From Anaerotignum sp. MSJ-24 (GTDB lineage: Bacteria; Bacillota; Clostridia; Lachnospirales; Anaerotignaceae), in assembly GCF_018918145.1 (NCBI RefSeq), contig NZ_JAHLPX010000005.1, positions 248,001 to 312,000 on the forward strand: a DNA stretch of 64,000 nucleotides. Reading direction: 5' to 3'. The position numbers and the translations under genes were made by a program. The notes below the pieces were generated by a model that saw only the letters and a program-made list of their open reading frames with translations, did no database searches and had not been told where the DNA came from. Below, in pieces: positions 1 through 7,825 of this stretch (positions are counted from its first letter, which is position 1; every line of letters starts with the position of its first letter).

Positions 1-750
1 AGAATACAGTTTACGCCGGACTTAATGCCTGCCGACGTTACCGGTACAAACATGATGGACGCCGAAACAGGTACGGTTTCCTTCAAAAAAGGCCCTGTAT
101 TTGCAAACATTGTGCTTGCCGACGAGGTAAACAGAGCAACACCCAAAACACATTCGGCACTTCTGGAGGCAATGCAGGAGAAAACGGTAACAGCCGGAAA
201 CACAACATATAAGCTTCCCGATCCGTTCTTCGTTCTTGCTACACAGAACCCGTTGGAGCTTGAAGGAACATATCCTCTTCCTGAGGCACAGCTTGACCGA
301 TTTATATTTAAGCTTGACGTTAAGTTCCCTTCAAAAGAGGAGCTTTTGAGCATTGTAAATATAACGACCGGAACAAGAGGAGCGCAGGCACAGAAGCTTT
401 TTAATGCAGACAAAATAAAAGAAATGCGAGATATGGCACTTGAGGTTCCTGTTGCCGACGCCGTTGCGGAATATGCAATGAATGTGATAATAAAGAGCCA
501 TCCGGAGCTTGAGGCATCACCGGAGGCGGTAAAGAAATATGTACGTTACGGCTCAAGTCCGAGAGGCGCACAGGCAATAATAAAGACAGCAAGAATAAAT
601 GCACTTGCATCGGGAAGATATAATGTTTCGTATGATGACATTAAGGCAGTTGCCTATGATGTTTTAAGACACAGAGTTTTCCTCAACTTTGACGCACTTT
701 CGGACGGAATAACGGTTGAAAACATAATTGATGAGCTTATTAAGGAATAA
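1..750 (+). CDS. MoxR family AAA+ ATPase (5' end outside window)
   Basis: C-terminal part of a MoxR-type AAA+ ATPase; the reading frame is open from base 1, so the start and the Walker A loop lie upstream of the window. Visible are the Walker B region (VLADEVNRA), sensor 1 (LATQNP) followed by LEGTYPLPEAQLDRF, and the sensor 2 region RYGSSPRGAQ, all typical of MoxR proteins. MoxR ATPases are thought to act as chaperones that mature or insert cofactors into partner proteins, often ones with VWA domains. The next gene, 10 bases downstream, encodes a DUF58 protein, the classic partner, so the two form one operon. The exact client is unknown. Confidence 0.93.
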   Translation, partial: RIQFTPDLMPADVTGTNMMDAETGTVSFKKGPVFANIVLADEVNRATPKTHSALLEAMQEKTVTAGNTTYKLPDPFFVLATQNPLELEGTYPLPEAQLDRFIFKLDVKFPSKEELLSIVNITTGTRGAQAQKLFNADKIKEMRDMALEVPVADAVAEYAMNVIIKSHPELEASPEAVKKYVRYGSSPRGAQAIIKTARINALASGRYNVSYDDIKAVAYDVLRHRVFLNFDALSDGITVENIIDELIKE

Positions 751-760
751 GGTGTAAGCT

Positions 761-1624
761 ATGCTTAGAGATATACTTACAAATGAATATCTTTCAAGGC
801 TTGAAGTGCTGGATATGTCCATACGCAAAAGGCTTTCGGCGGCACCTTCGTCCGGAGCACGAAAATCCTCCTCAAAGGGTTCGTCAATAGAGTTTTCGGA
901 TTTTCGTGAGTATGCACAGGGCGATGATTTGAGAAGGGTTGACTGGAACAGCTATGCACGATTCGGAAGACTGTATACAAAGCTTTTCAATGAAGAAAGA
1001 CAAGCCTCGATAAATATAATACTTGACGGAAGTACGTCAATGCGGCTTTTTGAGAAAAAGCTTGATTTTGCACAGGCAGTTGCTGCATCGGTTGCATACA
1101 TAGCACTGAACAATTCCGATAAGGTAAATATATTTATTGCTGACGGAATGAATCTGGAAAAATGCACCGGACTTGTTTCGAAACAGGCGTTTTCCAGATG
1201 TGTAAATTTCATAGCAGAGGAAAGAAAAGGTGGGGAAACTTTTCTCAATAAGTTTTCCGAACAGCTTGCCAATGAAAGACTCGGTGACGGTGTTTCAGTT
1301 ATAATATCGGATTTCTTTTCCAATGATGGATATGATAAGGCTGTTAAGCTGTTAAAAGGAAAGAAACAAAATGTTATAATGGTTCAGATTTTGGATTTCA
1401 GCGAGGTTGAACCACAGGAAAAAGGCAATGTAAGGCTGATTGACAGTGAAACAGATGCAAAAAGAGAGCTTGAAATAACGCCGGAGGTTGTTGACAGATA
1501 TAAAAAAGCTCTTGACAATTATAGAAATGAACTCAGAGAATTTGCGGTAAGGAATGAAACTGCATTTTATAGCTTTGATACATCTATGCCGATTATGGCG
1601 GCGGTTGGAGAAATAATAAAATAA
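761..1624 (+). CDS. DUF58 family protein, VWA-like
   Basis: 287-residue DUF58 protein. The family signature EFSDFREYAQGDDLRRVDW lies near residues 44-62, and a MIDAS-like DGSTS motif near residue 89 suggests a von Willebrand A-like metal-binding fold. There is no signal peptide or membrane segment, so it is probably cytoplasmic or membrane-associated. It sits directly after the moxR gene, the usual arrangement, and the pair probably works together in assembly or activation of other proteins. Transglutaminase-like genes often follow such pairs; none follows here, because a terminator comes straight after the stop. Confidence 0.9.
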   Translation: MLRDILTNEYLSRLEVLDMSIRKRLSAAPSSGARKSSSKGSSIEFSDFREYAQGDDLRRVDWNSYARFGRLYTKLFNEERQASINIILDGSTSMRLFEKKLDFAQAVAASVAYIALNNSDKVNIFIADGMNLEKCTGLVSKQAFSRCVNFIAEERKGGETFLNKFSEQLANERLGDGVSVIISDFFSNDGYDKAVKLLKGKKQNVIMVQILDFSEVEPQEKGNVRLIDSETDAKRELEITPEVVDRYKKALDNYRNELREFAVRNETAFYSFDTSMPIMAAVGEIIK

Positions 1625-1633
1625 TTTAAGTTG

Positions 1634-1668
1634 AAAAAGCTCGTATTTTAATATACGGGCTTTTTAGC
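1634..1668 (+). terminator. Intrinsic terminator of the moxR-DUF58 operon
   Basis: Thirteen-pair stem (1634-1646 with 1653-1665, one G-T pair) with a six-base loop; the 3' arm ends in a run of T. It starts 9 bases after the DUF58 stop. Confidence 0.85.
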
Positions 1669-1689
1669 ATATTTTTTGACTGAATGAAA

Positions 1690-1718
1690 TTGAAATTAGT
1701 TTATTATGTTAGTATAAT
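1690..1718 (+). promoter_or_regulatory. Promoter of the SLH surface protein gene
   Basis: TTGAAA at 1690-1695 and TATAAT at 1713-1718, 17 bases apart. Transcription would start near 1725 and give an untranslated leader of about 175 bases. Two small palindromes lie just downstream of the start, at 1732-1745 (TTAGC-AAAT-GCTAA) and 1747-1761 (GTTTAA-GCT-TTAAAC). Apart from these, the gap 1625-1900 shows only the terminator of the previous operon. Confidence 0.75.
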
Positions 1719-1900
1719 ATAACAGAATATGTTAGCAAATGCTAATGTTTAAGCTTTAAACCTTAGTTTAACAATTCTTATGCAAAAATGTCGTAAAGAA
1801 GATTTTTATTGCGTAATAGGGATTTGTTGACGAAGGTTTTTTAAAAGATGCAATGTTAGCTAAGACAAACAAAAATCTAAAGAAAGAAGGGGTATTTAAA

Positions 1901-4900
1901 ATGCAGAATTTCCAAAAGCAGATTGGAAAAAAGGTTTTAAGCTGTGTAATTGCATTGCTTATGGTTGTTTCAATGCTTCCGTTTGCGGCATTTACAGCTT
2001 TTGCCGAAACACAAAGTATATCATTTGTTACAGATACGATAACACCTGATACAAAAAAGGTTGAGGTAAATATCGGACAGGCAGTAACAGGTGGATTTGC
2101 AAAAATAATTCAGATTGACGGTGATGAAGAGTATAATCCGGAGAAATTATTTCAATATGACGGATTAAGTGGTGTTATCGGTTATAAAAACATCACCGAA
2201 GGAAGCAATACATTTGATTTGGTGTCAGAACCGACAGAAGGCATGGATGTATATGCAGTTCTTCGTGATACTTCATCCAGAGAATCACAGGAATATGTTG
2301 CAGGGCCTATTAAGGTAACAGCATCACATGGCGGTGGAGAAGAGGAAGCACCGACTACCGATCAGATACTTAAAGGCTGTGAAGTAACAATAGACGGCTA
2401 TGAAGACAGCAAGATAACAGAGGACGCAACATCTTTAACAGCAAATGTAAAGCTTCATAAGAGCGTTGAAAGCTGCTATATGATAGTTATTTCATATCCT
2501 GCAAATGTCGAGTTTGATCCCGACAGCAGTGCAGTAAAGGTGCTTTACAGCGGAAGAGTAGTAGACGGCGAAACATATACATGCAATTTTGCTAAATCAA
2601 ATCTTCCGTTACAGGTAGGCCAGAAGGTAAGTGCATATCTTAATGTTCCCATCGGAGATGACAATTACAGACAGGTACGTTCCAGAGAGCTTGTCGTTGT
2701 TGACGAAAATGGTGAAGGCTTTAAAGAGTATGTATGGCCAGAAGTAAGTATAGCAGATACAGAATTGAAGGCAGGAGATACAAAGCTCCACATCAACTTT
2801 TCGGCAGATGACAGACTTCTTGCATATGCAAAGGATGAAAATGTGGATTTCCACATGACTATTTCAATTCAGCAGTATCCTAAGGACGAGAAGTTTGACT
2901 TTGAAGGAGATTATATGCGCCAGATGATTTCGCCCATGCAAGTGAGCGAAAATCTTGATAATTATGAAGTAACTCTCAATGAGCCGCTTCTTGCAGGCTA
3001 TCGTGTTCGTGCGGTTGTATATTGGTTACAGAATAAGGAGCTTTTCATTCCGAAAGGAAATGACTATGAGGCAGCCGGAATACACGATGATTCAGTGCTT
3101 ATTCCCGAAGAGCCTGTTGCACCTTCATTAAAAATCAATGCAGAAAAAATCAAAGCTGGAGCAACAAATGTAAGCATTGAGGTTGCCGGTGACATAGAAT
3201 CGGGCACTATGCTTATAGTAAGACAGTATGCTACATTAGACGATGTAGGAACAGATAATTGGAATTTCTTCGGAAGCACATCTGTTTCGGAAGCAGGAAA
3301 TGTTTCTGTTGATAAAAATTCAGTTGCTCAGGAGCTTGAGGCAGGCGAATATGTTGCGGCTGTTCTTATGAAGAGCGGAACAGTTATTGCAACTTCAAAT
3401 GCGGTGCCTGTTGTTTCGGAAACAGAGGTTGATAAGCCTGTACTTACCGTAAACGGAAATGTTTTTGAAGGCGACAAAACAGTAAGCCTTAATGTAAGCA
3501 AAACAGATTTAATTCTTTCCGGAAAAGGCATGATAAATCTTTATGTAGCTGATTCAAACGGAGAAGTAGATGTATGGGGCGGTGCTGTTTCAGTAGGAAG
3601 CAAGAGTCCTGTTGTAAGCGGAGATAATGTTGAAATACCTGTTACAGGAGAATTAAAGGCAGGAGATATTATTGTTCCGTATATCTACTACTATGATGTT
3701 GATGCGGACAGACAGTATTATTATCCCGGAACAGCATTTACAGTAAAGGCTGCCGTTGAAGGAGATAACTTCACTGTTTCTCCCGAAACAATAACAGCAG
3801 ACACAGAAAGCATTACGGTTTCTGTAAACGGATATGATTCTTATAAAGACGGTTATGTATTTGCTAAGCTTGCAAACAGTGAAAATACTGATCCCGATTC
3901 GGCAACATTCATTGGAGGCGGAAAGAAATATACAGGCAGTGGAACATATACATTTGATACAAAGGGCAAGCTTACTCCCGGAAAATATGTGCTTGTATAT
4001 CTTTACAAATATGATGTTGATACAGACAGAACAAATTACAGCGATAAGCTTTATCTTCCCATAACAGGAAAGGTAGAAAAAGAGCCCGTTGTTGAAATAA
4101 CATCATCAAAGACTCTTTCAACAGATAATGCAATTTATGTGAAGGCTGATTATGATGCAGAGCTTACTGGACAGTTAGATATTTATACATACAGCTATGC
4201 CGGTGAATTTGATCTTACAAATGAAAACAATGTTCTTTTATATACAGGAAATGTAACACCGAGCGAATATGGCAACAAAGTAAGCTTTACAGACGCACTC
4301 ACAGCAGGCAACAAAATTGTTGCTGTTCTTACACTCAATGGAGGAGAAAGCAGGGTTGTTAAGGTTTCTGATTCTAAAACAATACAGGCACCTCCTCAGA
4401 TTACAGAGCCTTCAGCATACATAAGAGAAGAGCATATTTCCGAAGGCGATACTAAGATGGATGCTTATATCAATTTCGAAAAATATTACTATGATAAAGT
4501 AAGCTATGTTGTTTACAACTATACAGGTGATACACTTGACGAAAGCACAGCCAAGATAGCTGCACAGGGCGATAATATATATAATCCCGGTCAGTTGTCA
4601 ATAGGCTTTAAGTCAGAGGTTAAACCTCTTGAGGCAGGTTCAAAGCTTGTTATCAAGCTTATACTTGTTAAGGACGATAAAACAAAGACAGTATATTCAA
4701 ACGTAAAGGTTGTTGAGGCTGCACCCGATTGGGCAACACCTACCGTTTCAATAGACGTTGCGGCAGTGAGAACAACAGATACAACAATTCCCGTAACAGT
4801 AACATATGATAAGGGATACACAGAGATGAGTGACTACTATTGCAATGTAACAGCTTATCAGTTCCCTTCAACATATACAGATGATGATTTTGAAAAGAAA

Positions 4901-6793
4901 GAGCTTCATGAAAATACAACAATAACAAAGCGTGTCGGTCAGTGCGATGCAAATAAGGAACAGAAGGAATACCTTACAACAATAAGCATTCCGGTTAAGG
5001 CTGATGTGCTTGAGGCAGGAAAACGACTTATTGTTAAACTCAGACTTCCTCATCCCGAATGGGCAGGCGAAGAGGCTGATTATCTTTCATATTCAGTACC
5101 TGTAATAGGTGCTGATGAAGAAGCTCCTGTCGCAAAGGTACTTCTCTTCAATCTCGGTGAAGACACTGTAAAGGGAAGCAAAATAAGAAATATCCTTAAA
5201 GAAATGGGTATTGAGACAGTAACGGTTGAAAAGAGTGAGATTAATCAGACAGTAGGTTATCTTGCAGGTTTTAAGGGATATAACGGAGATGCGGAGAAGT
5301 TTACAGGCGAAGGCTATACATCAGAGTTCATGCTTATGAGCAGCTTAAGTGAAACACAGCTTGACAACTTCCTTGCGAAGATGAGAGAAGCCGATGCGGT
5401 TATAGACCACAAGGCAATGGTAACAGAAACAAATAAAGAATGGAGCTTCAAACAGCTTATCGGCGAAATCGAAGAAGAGCATGAAACAATGCAGGCTTGG
5501 AACGCTTTAGGCAATGTAATAAAAGAGGCTGAAAAGTTAAAAGAGACAGATTATAAGGCTGAGGACTGGGCTAAGTTCAAAGAGGTTCTTGATCAGGCTA
5601 AGGAGCTTTACGGCTATGAAGCATCGGCTAAGGATTACAATGATGCGGCAGCCGCATTAAAAGAAGCTTATAAAGAGCTTACGGGAACAAGCCTTGATAA
5701 GGTAAAACACACAGTAACAGTAGAAGGCAGCAAGGCTTCAAACACAGGTGCCGGAGAATATCTTGCCGGTGAAACAGTAATAATTTCCGCAGGCAAGAGA
5801 AGCGGATATAAATTCAAGGGCTGGACAGCTGATGGTATTAAATTTGAAGATGAAAGCTCGGCAGATACAACATTCGTTATGCCTGATGAAAATGTAACAG
5901 TTACGGCAGAATGGAAGAAAGTAAGCAGTGGTTCATCTTCCGGCGGAAGCGGCAGCTCAGAAAAGGATTACAGTGTAGTCAAGTCAGACGTTGATAACGG
6001 AACAGTAAAGGTAAACAAAACATCTGCATCAAAGGGCAGCAAGGTAACAATTACGGTTACTCCCGATAAAGGATATAAGCTTGATAGCCTTGTTGTGACA
6101 GACAAGAACGGAAACAAAATTAAGCTTATAGACGAAGGTGACGGAAAGTACTCATTTGAAATGCCGTCATCAAAGGTAGAAATAAAGGCAGAATATGTGC
6201 CTGTTGAGGAAAGCACAGACGATGACCAGAGCACCTCAACAGACGGTTTCATAAATCCCTTCAATGATGTTAATAAAAACGATTGGTTCTATAATGCAGT
6301 TAAATATGCTTACGAAAACAACATTATGAGCGGCGTTGCCAATAACGAGTTCGGTGTAAACAGCAGTGTTTCAAGAGGAATGGTTATTGCCGTACTCCAT
6401 CGTATTGAAAACGAGCCTGATGCAGGTTTATCAACATTTACAGACGTAAGTTCGGATAAATATTATGCAAAAGCAATCGCGTGGGCTAAGGAAAACAATA
6501 TCGTAAACGGTTACGATGAATATACCTTCGGACCCGATGATGTTATCACAAGAGAACAGCTTGCGGCTATATTATACAGCTATGCACTTTACAAAGGCAT
6601 GGACGTAAACGAAAGTGGAAACTTAGCGATATTTGTTGATACGGAAAGCATATCCGCATGGGCAAAAAAGGCTGTTACATGGGCAGTTGGCGAAGGCCTT
6701 ATCTCCGGAAAAGGCAACGGAAACCTTGCTCCTCTTGCAACAGCATCAAGAGCGGAAGCGGCACAGATATTTATGAACTTTCTTGACAAATAA
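1901..6793 (+). CDS. Large SLH-domain surface protein with nine tandem modules and a DUF3783-like domain
   Basis: 1630 residues. I choose the ATG at 1901, preceded by AGAAGGGG at suitable spacing and followed by a good signal peptide (cleavage after AFTAFA, about residue 36); an in-frame ATG at 1853 is less likely. Residues about 60-1070 hold nine divergent repeats of about 110 residues, each with a core resembling L-x-AG-x-x-V-x-A-x-L near residues 110, 235, 360, 476, 583, 689, 798, 908 and 1035. Next come a DUF3783-like domain (about 1078-1197), a helical FIVAR-like segment (1200-1270), two Listeria-type beta repeats (1270-1345 and 1355-1432) split by a Gly/Ser linker, and three SLH domains (1450-1630). 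SLH domains bind pyruvylated secondary wall polymer, so the protein should be displayed non-covalently on the wall. There is no visible catalytic domain; a structural or adhesive role is inference. Confidence 0.88.
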   Translation: MQNFQKQIGKKVLSCVIALLMVVSMLPFAAFTAFAETQSISFVTDTITPDTKKVEVNIGQAVTGGFAKIIQIDGDEEYNPEKLFQYDGLSGVIGYKNITEGSNTFDLVSEPTEGMDVYAVLRDTSSRESQEYVAGPIKVTASHGGGEEEAPTTDQILKGCEVTIDGYEDSKITEDATSLTANVKLHKSVESCYMIVISYPANVEFDPDSSAVKVLYSGRVVDGETYTCNFAKSNLPLQVGQKVSAYLNVPIGDDNYRQVRSRELVVVDENGEGFKEYVWPEVSIADTELKAGDTKLHINFSADDRLLAYAKDENVDFHMTISIQQYPKDEKFDFEGDYMRQMISPMQVSENLDNYEVTLNEPLLAGYRVRAVVYWLQNKELFIPKGNDYEAAGIHDDSVLIPEEPVAPSLKINAEKIKAGATNVSIEVAGDIESGTMLIVRQYATLDDVGTDNWNFFGSTSVSEAGNVSVDKNSVAQELEAGEYVAAVLMKSGTVIATSNAVPVVSETEVDKPVLTVNGNVFEGDKTVSLNVSKTDLILSGKGMINLYVADSNGEVDVWGGAVSVGSKSPVVSGDNVEIPVTGELKAGDIIVPYIYYYDVDADRQYYYPGTAFTVKAAVEGDNFTVSPETITADTESITVSVNGYDSYKDGYVFAKLANSENTDPDSATFIGGGKKYTGSGTYTFDTKGKLTPGKYVLVYLYKYDVDTDRTNYSDKLYLPITGKVEKEPVVEITSSKTLSTDNAIYVKADYDAELTGQLDIYTYSYAGEFDLTNENNVLLYTGNVTPSEYGNKVSFTDALTAGNKIVAVLTLNGGESRVVKVSDSKTIQAPPQITEPSAYIREEHISEGDTKMDAYINFEKYYYDKVSYVVYNYTGDTLDESTAKIAAQGDNIYNPGQLSIGFKSEVKPLEAGSKLVIKLILVKDDKTKTVYSNVKVVEAAPDWATPTVSIDVAAVRTTDTTIPVTVTYDKGYTEMSDYYCNVTAYQFPSTYTDDDFEKKELHENTTITKRVGQCDANKEQKEYLTTISIPVKADVLEAGKRLIVKLRLPHPEWAGEEADYLSYSVPVIGADEEAPVAKVLLFNLGEDTVKGSKIRNILKEMGIETVTVEKSEINQTVGYLAGFKGYNGDAEKFTGEGYTSEFMLMSSLSETQLDNFLAKMREADAVIDHKAMVTETNKEWSFKQLIGEIEEEHETMQAWNALGNVIKEAEKLKETDYKAEDWAKFKEVLDQAKELYGYEASAKDYNDAAAALKEAYKELTGTSLDKVKHTVTVEGSKASNTGAGEYLAGETVIISAGKRSGYKFKGWTADGIKFEDESSADTTFVMPDENVTVTAEWKKVSSGSSSGGSGSSEKDYSVVKSDVDNGTVKVNKTSASKGSKVTITVTPDKGYKLDSLVVTDKNGNKIKLIDEGDGKYSFEMPSSKVEIKAEYVPVEESTDDDQSTSTDGFINPFNDVNKNDWFYNAVKYAYENNIMSGVANNEFGVNSSVSRGMVIAVLHRIENEPDAGLSTFTDVSSDKYYAKAIAWAKENNIVNGYDEYTFGPDDVITREQLAAILYSYALYKGMDVNESGNLAIFVDTESISAWAKKAVTWAVGEGLISGKGNGNLAPLATASRAEAAQIFMNFLDK

Positions 6794-6820
6794 TTTTAAG
6801 ACAGAATAATATTTAAAATT

Positions 6821-6860
6821 AAGGGTGAATGGCTTTTTAACGGCTTTTCACCCTTAGTCT
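6821..6860 (+). terminator. Probable terminator of the SLH gene
   Basis: AAGGGTGA (6821-6828) pairs with TCACCCTT (6848-6855), with an internal partly paired AGCC/GGCT region. The following bases are only moderately T-rich, so it is weaker than others in the window. Confidence 0.6.
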
Positions 6861-6924
6861 TTATAGAGTTGTCTGAAATTTTTCTGTACTTTTAAGCTTT
6901 TATATTAAGGAAGTCTTTTATTTA

Positions 6925-6953
6925 TTTACGGAATCGAATTTGTGTGGTAAAAT
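6925..6953 (+). promoter_or_regulatory. Weak candidate promoter of pheA
   Basis: TTTACG at 6925-6930 and TAAAAT at 6948-6953, 17 bases apart. The -35 match is poor. A start near 6960 would exclude an alternative upstream pheA start at 6944. Confidence 0.4.
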
Positions 6954-6988
6954 ACTATATCAGAGTTTGTTTTAAAGGAGATAAATCG

Positions 6989-7816
6989 ATGAAGCTTGGT
7001 TATCTTGGCCCTAACGGAACCTTTTCCGAACAGGCGGCAATGATATATGCTAATAAACAAGAGGATGTATGTGAATATAAAATATTTTCGACAATAACCG
7101 ATGTTATAGAGGCGGTTACGGACGGAACTGTGGACGAAGGAATAGTTCCTTTGGAAAACTCAATAGAGGGTACTGTTACAAGTACTATGGATAAGCTGAT
7201 TTTTGATGTTCAGCTGTATATAAAGTGCGAGCTAATACTTAAGGTAAATCAGAACCTTATGGTTAAAAAAGGCACGGAGCTTAAAAATATCAAAGAGGTT
7301 GTGTCACATATGCAGGGTATTGCCCAGTGCAGAAAATATTTAAAGGATATGGGATTTACACATACCTCTACGGTCTCGTCAACTGCTGAGGCGGCTCATA
7401 TTGTTGCAGAAAGTGACGGAACGCTGGCGGCTGTTGCTCCCGAAAGAGCAGCTGAGGTTTACGGACTTGAAATAATCGGAAAAAATATTGCCGATGATGA
7501 TACAAACTCAACAAGATTTGTTGTTATATCAAAGGCGGAAGGAAAACTTCAGGCTAATAAAAAAACAAGCATAGCTTTTACGCTTGATGATGACAACAGT
7601 CCCGGACAGCTTTACCGTGTTCTGGATATTCTTAATATATATGATATAAATATGGTTAAAATTGAATCAAGACCGGCTAAACATAAGCTTGGTACATATG
7701 TTTTTTATATTGACCTTGTTGCTGATAACGATGATGATCTTAATGATGCCATAAAACTTCTTAAAAGAAAGGTATCGTTTTTTAAATATCTTGGAAGCTA
7801 TTTATCTATTGATTGA
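6989..7816 (+). CDS. pheA: Prephenate dehydratase
   Basis: Converts prephenate to phenylpyruvate, the committed step to phenylalanine. The 275-residue protein has the usual length for a monofunctional enzyme: a PDT domain from LGYLGPNGTFSEQAA at the N terminus, the catalytic STRF motif near residue 170, and a C-terminal ACT domain with the ESRP phenylalanine-binding motif, which implies feedback inhibition by phenylalanine. The ATG at 6989 is preceded by AAAGGAG; an in-frame start 45 bases upstream lacks a ribosome site. There is no chorismate mutase fusion. It is nearly contiguous with gdpP. Confidence 0.95.
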   Translation: MKLGYLGPNGTFSEQAAMIYANKQEDVCEYKIFSTITDVIEAVTDGTVDEGIVPLENSIEGTVTSTMDKLIFDVQLYIKCELILKVNQNLMVKKGTELKNIKEVVSHMQGIAQCRKYLKDMGFTHTSTVSSTAEAAHIVAESDGTLAAVAPERAAEVYGLEIIGKNIADDDTNSTRFVVISKAEGKLQANKKTSIAFTLDDDNSPGQLYRVLDILNIYDINMVKIESRPAKHKLGTYVFYIDLVADNDDDLNDAIKLLKRKVSFFKYLGSYLSID

Positions 7817-7825
7817 GGACTGACG

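Noticed and set aside
1853-1900. Upstream ATG of the SLH protein as the start
   Set aside because: The signal peptide begins at 1901, which has the ribosome site.
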